A stretch of 64,000 nucleotides of DNA, taken from Nymphaea colorata. Lineage: Eukaryota; Streptophyta; Magnoliopsida; Nymphaeales; Nymphaeaceae. Both the position numbers and the translations under genes were made by a program. The notes beneath the pieces are model-generated. The model saw only the letters and a program-made list of their open reading frames with translations. It did no database searches and was not told the DNA's origin. Positions within the stretch are counted from its first letter, which is position 1, and every line of letters starts with the position of its first letter. The DNA lies in the NCBI RefSeq assembly GCF_008831285.2, contig NC_045146.1, positions 21,958,703 to 22,022,702 on the forward strand, in the 5' to 3' direction. Positions 11,420 to 24,487 of this stretch are shown here, in pieces.

Positions 11420-14400
11420 TTATATATTTATCTCAGAATTACACTGCTGCTCTCTTTGAAAGCTTCTTCTGTGCCGAAAGAGCTTTGAGCAACCTGTTCT
11501 CCCTATTCTTGGCCCTTCCATTTTGTCCTGCTCCACGGGAATGGTTTCTGAAGGCTGAGATGCATCTCTATTTTCATCCTCCTGGCACTCAAGTGAAGAG
11601 CAAGGGCCATCGTTGCATGCACAAGATGGGATGGTGACAGATGGGAATGGGCTGCATGAGACTGTACAAAACATATCCGATGAAACAGATGCAACTCGAT
11701 TCTTCCGGAACTCAGATCTACAAATGTTGGCAGATTGTGGTGCACAGCCATGAGTCTGAAGCATGCATGGTGTACAGAAAACAAGAGAGGAGCTCAACTG
11801 AAGGTCCTTGGTAGGAGAGCAGGGTAACTTGATGAAAGAAACAATTCCACTGCGGCAGAGGGGACAAGGAATTGAACCAGGGGGACTAACTGCATCAGAT
11901 GCCACGCTGTTGGTGGAGCAGAGATAAAGGGCACACTTGACGCAAAATTCGTGACCGCAACCTAAAAATTTGAGAGAAAGAGCTCTTGTTAGTTCCAACC
12001 GGTCATCAATTAAATAGCAAAGGTAAAGTAACTTCTCTTTTTATTTCTCGTCTGTCATCAGCCCAAGCTAACAAAACCCAAGGGAGCCAACAAAATTTGA
12101 AGAATAAAGATGAAAAACTGAAATCAGCTGAATTAGTTAAGTTGTACTTAAGCATCAGGAATAGTTAAAGGGTAACTAAAAACCACGCAATGCATGCCAC
12201 TATCAGAATCATAATTATATGATTACATAACAATTTGGCACATTTACCATTTCGGGACAAATCTGGAAAGGAATGAACACAACTAAGGGCTAAATTACTG
12301 ACTATGACTGCATCCTACACAGTTTCACCACACACTATGATCACAAAACTCCATAGAGGAAAAAAATGGCAAAACCGTTTCAAATTACAGAAGAGGAGTT
12401 GAATACCTGTGTACGTGTGTGGCAACTAGGATTAACTAGTTTCATAAAAAAACAGTAAGAATGCAACATGTAAGCTAGTTTGTAGTGAACCAAAACTAGC
12501 ATTGAGTGGGGAACAATGGTGCCGCAATAATAATCCATAAAGGTTGCCAAGAAAAGAATTCAACATAATCATAGTTTTCTGAAACGAGTAACCAATACAG
12601 TAGATCACAGGATCTTACATCACAGCAGATACAGAAATTTCACACAAAACAAGCTCTTCAGTGTGACTCTGGAAAAATGAAGTCGTCTCATCTCATGCAA
12701 ATACTTCAAAGACAAACAGTTGTGATATCGAGAACCAGATAGACTGACCTTCAGCAGCCACAGAACACGCTTTCTCCAAACAGACAGGACAAAGATCACC
12801 ATCATCTTGTGAGGCGCTTGCAGATTGCAACCCATATTCTCTGCATTGATGAGCTGGTCAATGGTGCATCACACACAAATGCGTATATGCATATAGATAT
12901 AATTATGCAGCCTTTATGGTGAGGGCTGACCAAACCAAATTTGAGAACATATGACACATTTTAAGACAATATTCAGGGAACCGTGTCTCCCAGCCGGCAC
13001 TGATGATAATTTGAGACTACTTAGGAATTAAACAATATCATTTAAAACACTCATACCATGTTGATCGCTATGGTTAGACTTGCACATGGAAACCTTCGTT
13101 TATTATCTTCTAACAAAATGAGATAAATGTCCCTGAAAAAAGAAAAGGGATTGAAAAATCTTCGAGCTTCTAAATCTCCTAAAACTTGAAAAAAGAGAAC
13201 TTATGAAATGTTTTGAAAATTATCAGAATGTTTTGACAATATTATCAGCTGGATTCAAAAGGGCAATAATATTGCAACATTTTCAAAATATCAAGTAGGA
13301 TAAAAGATAAATAGGGAAAGTGGACGCAGGGAAGCAAGCATTAAAAAAATCATATGGTGCAGGAAATAGTATATTTTTATAAAACAATTACATGTGTAAA
13401 AAGGAATATCATTGGAAAGAAAGAATAAAAAATCCAAACAAACCAAAAACAACATGAAAATGAAGAAATATTGAAAAGTCAATAAGGAACAGATCTGTAA
13501 ATTTAAGATAGAAACATATGAAGCTGTGTGGACAATTTTAAAGCCTTATTGAGGTCAAGGAAAATAATGAAAAGAATGTGAGAATCAGCTAAAATGTGCA
13601 AAAAAAAAAAAAATTGTCAAGTAGGTCTCCCCATTCCAAAGGAAACAAGTCCCCTGCAAACAAGAAATTTTATCCAAGCTTCCCCCTTGGAAGGAAGCAT
13701 GGAGTATCTCGCTTCATAGTCATGCCTCCAGGTAAGCAAAATTCCTCTTTACCCTTTAGTTAGAAGCCTCTAGTATCTATGAGAATGACTGAAATATAAT
13801 GACTTACAAATGAATTTGAATAACATAAACCAACACCACAATCATGGCAGGCTGCCAACCACAGGTAAAGGAATTTAAAAAATCCAGTCATCTTAAAGGT
13901 TTGTTACACCCACCTTGCAATGATCATTATGCTCAAAAGAGGTACTGCTAGATATTTTGATGGAGTAAAAGTTGGAATAATCACGTCAGAGTTGGGTGCT
14001 AACAGAGGCTCTAAAGAGTGACGTCCCCATAATCTGGCAACATCAACTGGTAGCCACCTGTTTGAAAAGCAAGCATATTGTAGGTATGGTTGATTAGAAT
14101 AATTATAGATAATTGTCTTCTTATTCCATGGAAGAAGTGTAAGAAATTACCCATTGCAGTTCAACGCAATTCGGCTAGCACCTTTTGAAATAAGAACCTA
14201 AAAGCCAGGAGGTCAAATGGGACAGATCTCAGACAACTAAGAATATCCAGATTGAATATCTACAAGAATCGCCATTGCTTCAAAATGATGAGAACTGATT
14301 TGGCAATAAATAAATAAATCAAGAAGTAAAGGATAACCTTACCTGGCAACACTTCAGATTTCCCCCACATGCAGCATAATGTAAAGGAGTACTTCCAGCA

Positions 14401-16344
14401 CCTGAAAAAATGAGAACTGTTAGCAAACAAGATAAGATCATAATGCAAAACTGACAATGAATTAGTAATGCAGTAACTGCACTTGAACCACACCTATCAA
14501 ATCCATCGAGGTACCATAGTGGAATGTCACTGCTGAAACACTTGCATTTATATCAAGTAACAATTTCACACAATCAAAATACCCATGTAGTGCAGCCACA
14601 TGAAGAGCTGTTATACCACCATCAGCAGCCTTGTTTACAAATTTGGAAAGGGCACTGCATCATATGAAGAGAATATACGAAGACTGAGAAATTCATCAGA
14701 ACTTATAAGGTACTGTAAGCAGGAAACTGAAATTACAAAAAAGAGAAGGTAAAACAAACACACATCAAAAACAGGAAGAGACTACGATTTTTTGTGTATA
14801 TTAATATGCTATGCATACACCTGAAACTGTCAAATAAAAGAACAAACAGTATCTTGCGAAGTGACCAAAAAAGCTTCACCAACAAGCAAACCATTCAGCA
14901 AAAGCAACAGTGAAATCATTGACAAACAGCATAGATTCATAACAATGCTATTGGGGACAAAAGAGGGAAGAAAGTATGCCTAAATACCAAATAGACAAGC
15001 ATGAATGACATACTTTTTATCATATTTTTGCTTCATTGAGCTTTTGTCGCTGCATACTGGAGAAGTGATCAAATCATAGGGCTCACTAGGAATATAGTCA
15101 GAGACAACAAGTCTTATACACCTGGCATGACCATTAACAGCAGCAAAGTGCAATGCTGTTCTACCACTAAGGTAATCTGCTCTAGTTACCTGAAGGAACA
15201 GAAGTTTATGATTAGAAAATAAATAAAAATATAAAAGAGGCTACAAATAGATGATAGAAAACAAGAATCTTCAACGTAGCAGGCTAGCAGATGGTCTAGA
15301 GACCCAAGTGCGGACGGTAGTTACATTGCATTTGTATAAGAGAAGAGTCTGGACCACTTCCCAGTGCCCATATCGACAAGCATGCATCAACGCTGTCTGT
15401 ATGATACCAAAAAACGAAAACAAAAAAAAAAGACAGATTAAAACGACAGACTAAGGTCATTTCTACAGGTAAAACAAATGACTACACATACACACAATAA
15501 ATCAAGTTATTCTGTTCCTAAATTTCTGAATAACATGGATGGATGAGAAAGTCAATTCTAGTTTTGCAGAACATTGAATATTATTGCATAAGAAATGGCA
15601 ATTGGTCTTACTACCCAATAACTCTACAATCACCTCTTAATTTTCCATATAATACTATATCGTTAATTTCATGGACTCTTTCTACCAAAAAAAAAAAATC
15701 ATCATATAACCAAAATAACATACATAAATTAGAACTCTGTGAATACGGAACCTATCCTGGACAGTATTATCAGCGGATCAGAAATCCTCTTTCAACAGAC
15801 GTATAATGGAAATCAAATTCTTTACAAGCGTTTGTATCATCTTGTCTGATGGCAGAAAGGTCGCGCTTACAGCATTACTCGGAATAACATAGGAATTAAA
15901 AGTAACCTAATGCATTCCAGAATCTGGAGGAGTTGTTGTATCAATGCTTAGTCCACAAAGAAAGCGAACAAGGGGAAATCAGAAAGATGGGATCACCTGA
16001 CCGCAATAGTTCCTTGAGTTAACATCTGCTCCATGTTCAAGCAACAAGTTCACGATCTGCAGGAAACATAATTAAACAAGAAAGAAAAACATATCCATTT
16101 CATCTAAAGAAGAATGACGATTATATCACGTTGACGATCATGACGTCGATAGAGAAAGAAAGGAAACCTCATTGTGGCCTTTCGCAGCAGCAAAATGGAG
16201 TGGGGAATTGAGGCCACCGAATGTGGAGTATTTAGCGAGACAGGGGTTGAATTCCAGTAGCATGCGAGCTTCAATAAGATCGCCATCTCTAGCAGCAGAA
16301 ACCAAACGCTCTCCAGATGCAGAACAACCAAACGAATTCCCCAT
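11420..16344 (-). CDS. XBAT33: XB3-family ankyrin-repeat RING E3 ubiquitin ligase (XBAT33-like)
   Basis: This gene encodes a 509-residue E3 ubiquitin ligase with N-terminal ankyrin repeats for substrate binding and a C3HC4 RING for E2 recruitment. Ten exons: 16344-16168, 16056-15997, 15396-15325, 15189-15014, 14654-14494, 14401-14343, 14197-14151, 14057-13914, 12840-12749, 11961-11420; all GT-AG, 1530 bases, frame intact. The ATG at 16344 gives [14 protein letters not shown], the hallmark start of this family; Gly2 could be myristoylated, which is unproven. Ankyrin motifs include [50 protein letters not shown] and [15 protein letters not shown] ligands are C316, C319, C331, H333, C336, C339, C362, C365. 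The tail keeps the VSSD and CSPFPSV blocks of XBAT33 rather than the XBAT32 tail. Exact orthology should be tested by a tree. Confidence 0.95.
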
Positions 16345-18764
16345 CACCTAAACTATAACCGGCTGACTCGAGTGCCGCACAATCGTCAAAATCACCAGAA
16401 ACGCAACTCAGACATGCACTGTTTCAATCAACTCAAGCACAATTTGATAAAGCCTTCCTGCGGATCACCAAGTTAAAGCAAGACCCACCACAGAATTCCG
16501 TCAAAAACCAAACTCTATACAGCAGTTCTCATTGATGCCATGAACTCAAACTTCGCCACGAAACCATAAAATAGACAACAATCCACGTCAGAATAACGAC
16601 AGATTTACCAAACCCATCCCGGACCGACACGAATTCCCACAGAATGACCAAGAAACCAGAAAACCATCTCAGAATTCCACCAAAACATCCAACCCAAGAT
16701 GAAAAAATGGCCACATCCGACTTCAACGAAGGAGAACATGCAAGAACGACCGCAAATCATTCAACCACAGATTCCAACCCATCATCAATCGACTCTTTGA
16801 AAACGACCATCACAGGAAAACGACTGTTCCGACCAAAACTGGAACCAGATTTATTTCTTCCGTGTAGGTTTGGACCTTCTTGGCTGGAGGAAATGAGTCC
16901 AGCGTCTAGCAACTCTAGGTCAAACCCTGTATGCGTGGGGAGATGATGCAAACGGAACCCAAGACGACAAAGAAAGTTGGAATCAGAAGTATAACTCCCG
17001 ATTGCCGCTCTCCGGCGTTAGGGTTCGTTCGTCAATGACATCTCTCTCTCTCTCTTCTATCTCTCTCTCACTTTTCTCTGTGGGTGGTGGTGGCACAATT
17101 TTTCAAAAATTAGTCACCAATGGGACGGAAGAAGGTGGCCGAGGCCCGAAAGATTTACTGTCACGAAAACTCCGAGCCACCCCTCGCCCTTCCTCTCTCC
17201 TCTCGCCTATAATTTCCAAGCCACACGGAGAAATATAGGATGAAGAAGTTCTGATAGAAATGGAAGGTAAAAGCTGCCCAAAATAGAGAGTTCCCCAAAT
17301 TACATTCTGGCCTCCGTATTTCTCAAAATTGCAATAAGATGTCAACGGCATAAATTAGACGTAATACTTTCTGCAATTTTACGACTGATTATTAATGGAT
17401 TCACTTTTGGTTCAAAATTGACGATTGGCAATGATAAAGACGACATGATAAAGGTCAAACAAATTAAGAAGAAATTTTTTGGCTTGCCAGTTGGCCAAGT
17501 TTATAATTAGAATTGGAATGAGACATACCCGATTTATATTTAAAAATAGATATATAAGGTTAAGGTATATATTACTATGAAAAAATTTAGTTTCGTATTA
17601 AACATAATTGAAAATCTTTAAAGGTAAATAGAATGGTTGATTAAATGATTAATTGTTTTGATTCTTTTAACATTTGTAGAGCAGGCAGGTTGAAATCTGC
17701 CGAATGGAAAACCATAGATTGGTGTGGGAGCAATCCAGTTGCCAAACTGGGTGGGCTATTGTCAGTTCAACCAAAAAAAAAAAAAAATACACATTTTTTC
17801 CACGCATTTTTTATGATTTGGAACAGCCTACTTGCCTCATTATTCAAAGGCTTTTATCAGTCTTATTTATGCTTGTTGTTTTGTCTGATTCAAATATTCA
17901 GCAACGTGACTCATTTGCTTTATATAATTGGAGAACAACTCGGTGGGGCTAACAAAGATCTAGCTGTTTGGGTGAAAATCCATTCTATTATATTCTATAT
18001 AAGATATTCTTACCTACTCAACCTATGAACAGGGAATTAAGCCAGATTTTTTTTTTTTGTTGTAAGGCACTAAATATGTAGCTCACAAATTTTTAATGAC
18101 CATAAAATAGTGACTAAGATGTAGTGGGTCTATTCTATACTATTGATTCTAAGTTACTAAAAAGGATGAACTAAGCCTTTGTAACTGGTCAGGTCAGAAG
18201 TTTGTATAAAAATAAGTCTCTAGTTCGATTTTGGTGAGTGTTATGTTCATGTGTCTTAAGGTGGTAGGACACGGTATCAAAATTAAATGATACATTATTG
18301 TTATCACTGACACCGATGCATTCTAGGACCTCAAATGCAGGAAGAATTGAGGGGCCTTCGGTCCTCGTTTCGAGCGGTATCAGAACTCCTCGCAGAAAGG
18401 AACATGTGACTTTCAAAATCTGCAGTAAAATGTTGTAAATTTCAGCAATCATGGCTACGGAACCGAAAGTGGGGACATAAGGGACGGCGAGAGGAACTCA
18501 AGCGGGGAATCCAAAGTTGAGAAAGAGTGTGAAGTCCAAAGCACTAATCATGCTTCGGCGTAGGGATGTAGAGACAGTTGTGATTTTGGAGAATCTGAAC
18601 AGATGGAAAATTGGATTTGGTCAATTTTGGAACACAGGGGAATGCAGAACTCTAAATGTATGACTGTTGCCCATTTATGTCTCAATACTTTCAAGCCGTA
18701 AAGAAGAAAAGGTGAATACAATGACAAATATAATGTGAGACTTTCCTTTATGCTAAAAAAGGTA
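16345..18764. other. XBAT33-like promoter and repeat-bearing intergenic DNA
   Basis: The region upstream of 16344 is the 5' leader and promoter of the minus-strand gene; a CT-rich tract lies at 17040-17075. Beyond about 17350 the DNA is AT-rich. A TAGTTAACAAATTTT-like dispersed repeat copy lies near 18060-18130. At 18360-18390 a GGTATCAGAAC word is followed by a short MATEPKV-like frame at about 18450, which suggests debris of another retroelement. No intact gene is seen. Confidence 0.4.
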
Positions 18765-19319
18765 TGTTATAAGTATACGGCTTTTCTTTTTTTTTTTCAT
18801 TAAGAGATATGTCGGTCACACGATCTTTCTTTATATAATTGTTTGAGAGTTCGTTGACATTGTTAAATAATTCACGCACACTGTCTCACTTTAGGACTGG
18901 TAATCCTTTTTCTCTCGGTCCCTATTTTACTTTCGTTCACTCATTTTTCTTTTTCATTTTTTTTTCTCTTGTAATCTCTTGTAAGATTGATGAATTTTAG
19001 ATTTTGCTCATTATTTATATATATAAATAGAGAGAGAGAGAGAGAGAGAGAGATTGAATGATGACTCTTAAAAGGTTAGACATTAAGGGATTACCCAACA
19101 AAGCGGTCTTCAATTTTATGTGTTCTTTTTAATCATGCATTATTGTAATACCTTCAAAAATTTAGTCTTATATTAAAGATTGTGAAACCTTTTTAAGATT
19201 TTATAAATGAGTTGTTAAATGATTTATTGTCCTTATTCATACTTCTAGAGAGTGGTTTGAGATTCATCTAGCTAAGGCCCTGAGCTTAAAGTGGATTGAA
19301 TCGTTACAGTGGTATCAGA
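18765..19319 (+). mobile_element. Possible LTR and primer-binding site of a decayed Copia-like element
   Basis: At 19310-19319 the word TGGTATCAGA, the usual initiator-methionine tRNA primer site of plant Copia elements, follows a segment that starts TGTTATAAG near 18765 and ends TTACA at 19308. A TG...CA segment of about 544 bp before a primer site is what a 5' LTR looks like. A (GA)n run lies within it (19028-19052). No second LTR and no gag or pol domains were found downstream, so this is a remnant at best; the left boundary is a guess. Confidence 0.3.
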
Positions 19320-20558
19320 ACACAGTTTAACAATCTGACCTAGGGTTTCACAGGTGTAGGCTGCATCTTATGATGTCTTCCAGTAATTTGTTAAGCAGGT
19401 CAGCATCAAGGTGATCTAAAAACATATGTTCTTAACCAAATTGAGATCTTGGAAGTGAGTTCTAGATCAAGCATGAAGCATAAAAACAGAAATATTAGAC
19501 CCATTTCACAATAAATTTTTTTCCGTTCAATACATCAAGCTAGATGAAAGGAACTTAATTCTACCTGCCAAATTTCTTTTCTTAGTAGAGGTCCATTAAC
19601 GGATCTACCAAGTTGACACTATATCATGAATTCTAAACTAATTTTAAAAGATTCCCTTCTTTTTTTCCAGAGCTGGATGAGGCCCTTCACAGGATGCAGA
19701 AAAGAGTCCAAGGATGACGAAATTGAGACCTAAGAAATCACAGAGACGATGCTCTTCCCTTGGGCAAAGTCGTGTTCCTTCTGGCTTCCTTCTGCGTTAC
19801 TGTAGGCTGTTTCACCTAACTTCTGCCTACCGCCATTCCAGTAGCATGACGCCATGGACGTCAGCTGGAGATCATTTCTTAGGGACTCGAAACTTCGAAT
19901 TTGGTGCATTCGATACTTGATCTGAATCGTTTAGACTTCGTTCTTACTCTCTTTGGGGTCCATATCACCTATAAACTTCAGCTAATTCGTCGTTCTGCCT
20001 GACCTTTTCAAGATTGCTGAAATTGTTTGGATCATAATTTAGTTTTCACCGGAGTTTCAATTAATATCGCCGGTTCAAAATGAGATTCTTGACTGCAGAG
20101 TTGCTCATCTTATCAAACATTCTGCCATCCTTCCGCAAACTAAAATGACAGTTCAGTAGTGAAGGGTAGTCTACCATCTCATTCACTTTCTACCAGCTCT
20201 CCATAAGGATGGTTTATGCCTTTATGTAGAGGCCCACTTCAGCTTCTCATGTCAATCATAATTCTTAAAGATTATCATTTATAATTTTGGCGGTTCTGTG
20301 ACACACCCTTCAACTTGAGTGTCGTTCATGTCACCATTTACCTTATAAATGAGTAGTACTCATGAAAATCAAACTGATGATGAATTGTTAGTATTGCACT
20401 CAGGCCGACTAGCTATTAAAGATTGGTGCAAGATAAGATGAAACGATTGCCTCCTTGAGTGTTGAAGAGAGAGAGAACAGGAGCGAAAAGTCCAGTTTCA
20501 AAATGAATTTGAAGAACTTCATCCCTACTTGTGTTCACTTGTATATGTGCACCCGCGA

Positions 20559-20589
<31 letters not shown>

Positions 20590-20731
20590 AACTTGATAAC
20601 CTGCCATTCAGAGATAAACCCCAAGCGAGTCCGAACCATCATATGTTATTCTTACAACATCTAAGAAACGCTAGAGTTGCAGATTGGGCACTACAGTAAG
20701 CTCTACATATCAACAGCCTTCACCCTTGGCA

Positions 20732-20917
20732 ACGCTAAAATTTTTATCTAAGAGGCACTCTTAGTTACATTTTCAAATTTAAAGGGGTGCTTATATGCAA
20801 AAAAAAGTGAAAACTAATGAAGTATCTATGTATAAATAAAACAAATTCTATGGGCTGGTGTGGGCAATTGCCCACAGCAGAATTTCCCACACCAGCCACA
20901 ACCTGGCTCTGCCACTG
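20732..20917. mobile_element. hAT (Tip100-like) MITE remnant, copy A
   Basis: The right end CCTGGCTCTGCCACTG, read in reverse, begins CAGTGGCAGAGCCAG, close to the CAGGGGCGGAG ends known from Tip100-type hAT transposons. The left end (TTGGCAACGCTAAAATTTTT) is degenerate. The interior shares TATCTAAGAGGCACT, AATGAAGTATCTATGTATAA and a GGTGTGGGCAATTGCCCACA block with copy B. No clear 8-bp target duplication remains. Confidence 0.5.
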
Positions 20918-21672
20918 CCCTTTACTATTTCCTTCTTTCCTACCCTTTGCCCTTGATGTCTACACCATTCAAAGGATCTGCTATCAAGGGCTAGATGCGT
21001 TTCTTTTTTAATCTTTTAGACAATGTTATCTTCTTTCATCTTTAATCTTGAAGATATATTTATGTTATTCGCTTACGATGTGATATGGAAGAATTGATTA
21101 TGGAAGTCCATGTATGATTGCTTACTCTTGTGGAAAGGCTCGCAAGATCAGGAGTCCGATAATTCAACCTTCAGAAACACGTGCATTCAGGCTTGATCTT
21201 GAATAGGATCATAGCAAGAGATCTTCTTTCATGTTCATGATATATTTATTTATTTTTACTTTTTTTTTTTAATCAAATGTGTGGCCTACCATCAACCATG
21301 AGTGCTGGACTAGCGTAAGCCACTTTACGTTAAAATACCAACTGCATACTTTCCGGTGCATCTTTTCTCTTATAAAAAATTAATGCTAGTGGACTGTCAG
21401 TTATAGTGAGACAAGAACCGCATTTAATAATATCTTTGCTTTCTCATAATTTGGTTGGTATTCATTGAACCAACCAACTAGCGCATTAGTTATGTGAATG
21501 ATAAATTCCTGACTTTGTTCTTAAGCGATTGAACCCTGTGAAGGTTTGGACTCATGCCCTTATCACATTAGTTGCAGGTCCCTTTCATTCGGTATGAGAA
21601 ACGTTCATGCCATTGTAGACTTGGCTCTCTCCGAGAGTGACGTCCCCTTCCAATTGACTGTTTATCACCGGG

Positions 21673-21815
21673 TTGCGTTTGATTACCACAGACTGGAGAT
21701 CCGCTGTGATCTCAAATCCTTCGCTGGGGGTTGATGCTGCTGCTCAGTCTGTGGATTTCAGCTATCATTGATTTCAGATCCCCTTGGACCTGAAATCCGT
21801 GGGAATCAAACACAA
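21673..21815. mobile_element. 143-bp MITE with 17-bp terminal inverted repeats
   Basis: The left end TTGCGTTTGATTACCAC and the reverse complement of the right end, TTGTGTTTGATTCCCAC, agree at 15 of 17 positions. The interior also tends to fold, with GATCTCAAATCC facing GGACCTGAAATCC. It has no coding capacity. The GTTTGAT core recalls the ends of the TAA-flanked element at 47122-47623, so both may belong to one superfamily. Confidence 0.6.
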
Positions 21816-22168
21816 TAATGTTTCAAATCGTCCATGGAGATTGTGTTAAAGATACAAGTTTATGATGTATTGTGCAGCAGATACAGAAAGAGGCACAGTA
21901 TCAGACTCATGACCACTCACTTTTGAACAGACTGTACAGCTTCGATAAGGTGTAAGCGTACGTTCTATGAATAGAAAGATCGATATCAGGGCTGTTACAC
22001 TTGCCAAAGGGGGCTATTCTTCCACAGTTGAACAGTGGATGGATAGAGATCCCTACCTTTTCTGAACCAGAAGAGAAATCCACTCTTGAATTGTCATGGG
22101 AGCAGCAGTAACACCCCTTGGCTGCTTCCCCAAGTTCAGAAGTAGACCAAGCTTCGGCATACATACGA

Positions 22169-22342
22169 TGGTAGAGCTAGAAATTTCTGTCTAAGAAGCA
22201 CTATTACTTTAAATTTTAAAACTTACGGAGAACTCATAATAAAAAAACTGAAAATTAATGAAATATCTATGTGTAAATGAAGCCAATTCTGTGAGCTGGT
22301 GTACGAACTGCCCACAGCAGCAGCAATGCGGTTTCGCCACTG
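22169..22342. mobile_element. hAT (Tip100-like) MITE remnant, copy B
   Basis: This segment parallels copy A at 20732-20917 from GGTAGAGCTAGAAATTT through TGTCTAAGAAGCACT, AATGAAATATCTATGTGTAA and GAGCTGGTGT to GTTTCGCCACTGC. By eye the two agree at roughly 70 percent of positions, with one short deletion. Its left end keeps the GAGCTAG of Tip100-like ends better than copy A. Confidence 0.5.
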
Positions 22343-24417
22343 CTTACGCAAAGAGACCACCTACTGTAAGGGTCGTGATAGGGAGATGAAAAAATTCTAT
22401 ACTTCTGAATCACAATTCCACCCTCTGTGACAGAATCTTCCTGAATTTTGATTCTGGAATCAAATTTCTTTACTTGGTAGCACAATTCTCATTTCATCAA
22501 AAATAAGAATTTTCATTCTAAAATTCCGCGATTCCAGCCTCATCAAACACCTCTTAAGAGAAAATCTGAGTAATAAAAAGAACATTTCTTCCAAAATACA
22601 AACAAAAGAATGCTTCTTTCTATGATGAAATATTTTAGGTTTCATAGAATTGCCAATCCCTTTTAGTTTCCTTACTAATATTTCTTATCCAAAGAAGTTA
22701 TACTAATCAGATTGATTACAGAGGGATCCCTTCTTCACCAGTTGCAGTAGAGTGATGCATTTAATGGGGTCCTGTCGAATATTGTAGAGCCTTCCGTCAA
22801 CTAGTAATTGTTTTAAGGGATAAAAATTTGTTTGATAATTCAATTCAATTCACTTACTCAATCATCTCTCACGTCGCCGTGAGTGTATTGTTCCTGAATA
22901 CCTTGAAAAATACTCCTTCCTGAGAGCAGCAGCAGCAAAAAAAATATTTTAAAATTAATCTATCTATCTTTTGTAAGATGCCGACAGTCAGGACAGCTGC
23001 CAGAGCCTACTCTACCAAATCCCTTCTTTTCTGTGCTGTGTGGTCATGAGATGACGAACTTGGCTAATTAATTTCTTCACAGACAGTTAAGTCACATATC
23101 ATATAGCCCCCTCTTGTGCCTCGAGCAGAATCCGAAGGTAAGAACAGGAGCCGGATCGACAGTATGACGCACTATGATTTGAAGCTTCATGTACGCACAA
23201 GAAATCCACAGAGTTTTTGTGGTCATCAGAGCTTCACCGTCATTAATGGCGCCAAAGAAGCGTACATGTAAGAGGTAATGTGAACAGTTTCTGCTTAGGG
23301 TTGCTAAAACGATCAAGCTGGTCTTGGAGGGGTTTAGGGTAATGATTTGAGACGGGTTAGTAGGTGGTCAGTTTTCATTTCAAGTGTCTGAGGCATCAAC
23401 GTCATGTATGAAGAGACGGCAACCCGAGACACCACAAACAGATTATGTATCTTTTTAAAAGAGGATAAAAGATTGAGTAGAAACTTTGATTCGCTGTCAA
23501 GTAGTAGGCTCACTTGGATCCACGAATGTGTAGCTCGATTGTCGATTTAAGGAGATGTGGGATTAGTTGTAGAGCCTCAGCATCAATGTGTGGTGGGATT
23601 GGCTTCATGATTGGCTGGAGTCAAGAATTTTTGGCTGAATGGCACTTGAATTGAGTCACTAGACTCATATTATGTTCTGATTGGGATCAAGATTGAGTTA
23701 AAATGTTATGAATTTGTGAAAGCGAGTAATCGATTACACCTTTATTATACACTTTGGGAATCTAGATGTTGATTCCGACCTAATTTCATTTCAAGATGTC
23801 AATAGATTGGATTCAAATCTAATGTATCAGTTACCATATTCAGTTTATCAGATGCTTATATATTGGAATTTGAATTTGAAATTGAATATAGATGAAGAAA
23901 TCTTATATCATATCCAAATCTAATTTTTAAATTTACAATTCGAATCTAATCTAAATCTGATGGTTGTTCTTCCATCCAAATCTGACTATTAAATACACAA
24001 CCAAATCCTAGAAGTATTAAGGTACTTTAGTAATCAAAATTTCAATTTCATGAATGTTAGATATAGGACATCACTTTAAACTTGTCTGAATTCAATCGGA
24101 TACTTACGTAAAATGATATCCCAATCTAAATCAATCCATCTGGATGTAATCTGTTAGCTCTGGATCTAATCTGATTTCTTAATTCGAGTGTTTTTTTTAT
24201 TCCATTTCATAGCGAGACCGTGTGATTTGGCGATTCGGTTGGATGTATAATCCAGTGCCGATGCGTTTCCGATAAGATCCAAACGGTTATCTGATCCGTC
24301 TCGAGCTTCGGCGTCCCGCGAAGGCCAAGGGGCAAGGGCTCAACCCTCCCCTTTCCGGCACGTCGTTCCCTCCCGGCCCGCCGTTACCCGCTCGATGGAG
24401 GAGAACGCGGATTGCCT

Positions 24418-24431
24418 AAAACCCTAAACCC
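24418..24431 (+). promoter_or_regulatory. Telo-box-like AAACCCTAAACCC in the PORR gene leader
   Basis: Two overlapping CCCTAAA units lie 57-70 bases upstream of the PORR start codon. Telo boxes are frequent near the start of plant genes for ribosome and organelle biogenesis. An upstream ATG at 24394 opens a 10-codon reading frame that ends inside this box, so if transcription starts before 24394 the mRNA carries a short uORF. Confidence 0.5.
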
Positions 24432-24487
24432 TTGCTCGCCGAATCGAGGGCATCTCCACCGCCGCTGCTCCGCGGTCAAGCGGCAGT

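Larger units (their letters stand above)
19320..24417. other. Transposon-rich intergenic region
   Basis: No coding gene can be supported here; the open frames are short and resemble nothing known. It contains two copies of a short hAT-like repeat (20732-20917 and 22169-22342), a 143-bp MITE (21673-21815), a (TA)n run at 20565-20589, the right end of a Harbinger-like element near 22540-22560, and an AT-rich block of GAATCCAAAT-type words at 23690-24170. Above about 24200 the DNA becomes GC-rich and forms the promoter of the PORR gene. Confidence 0.45.
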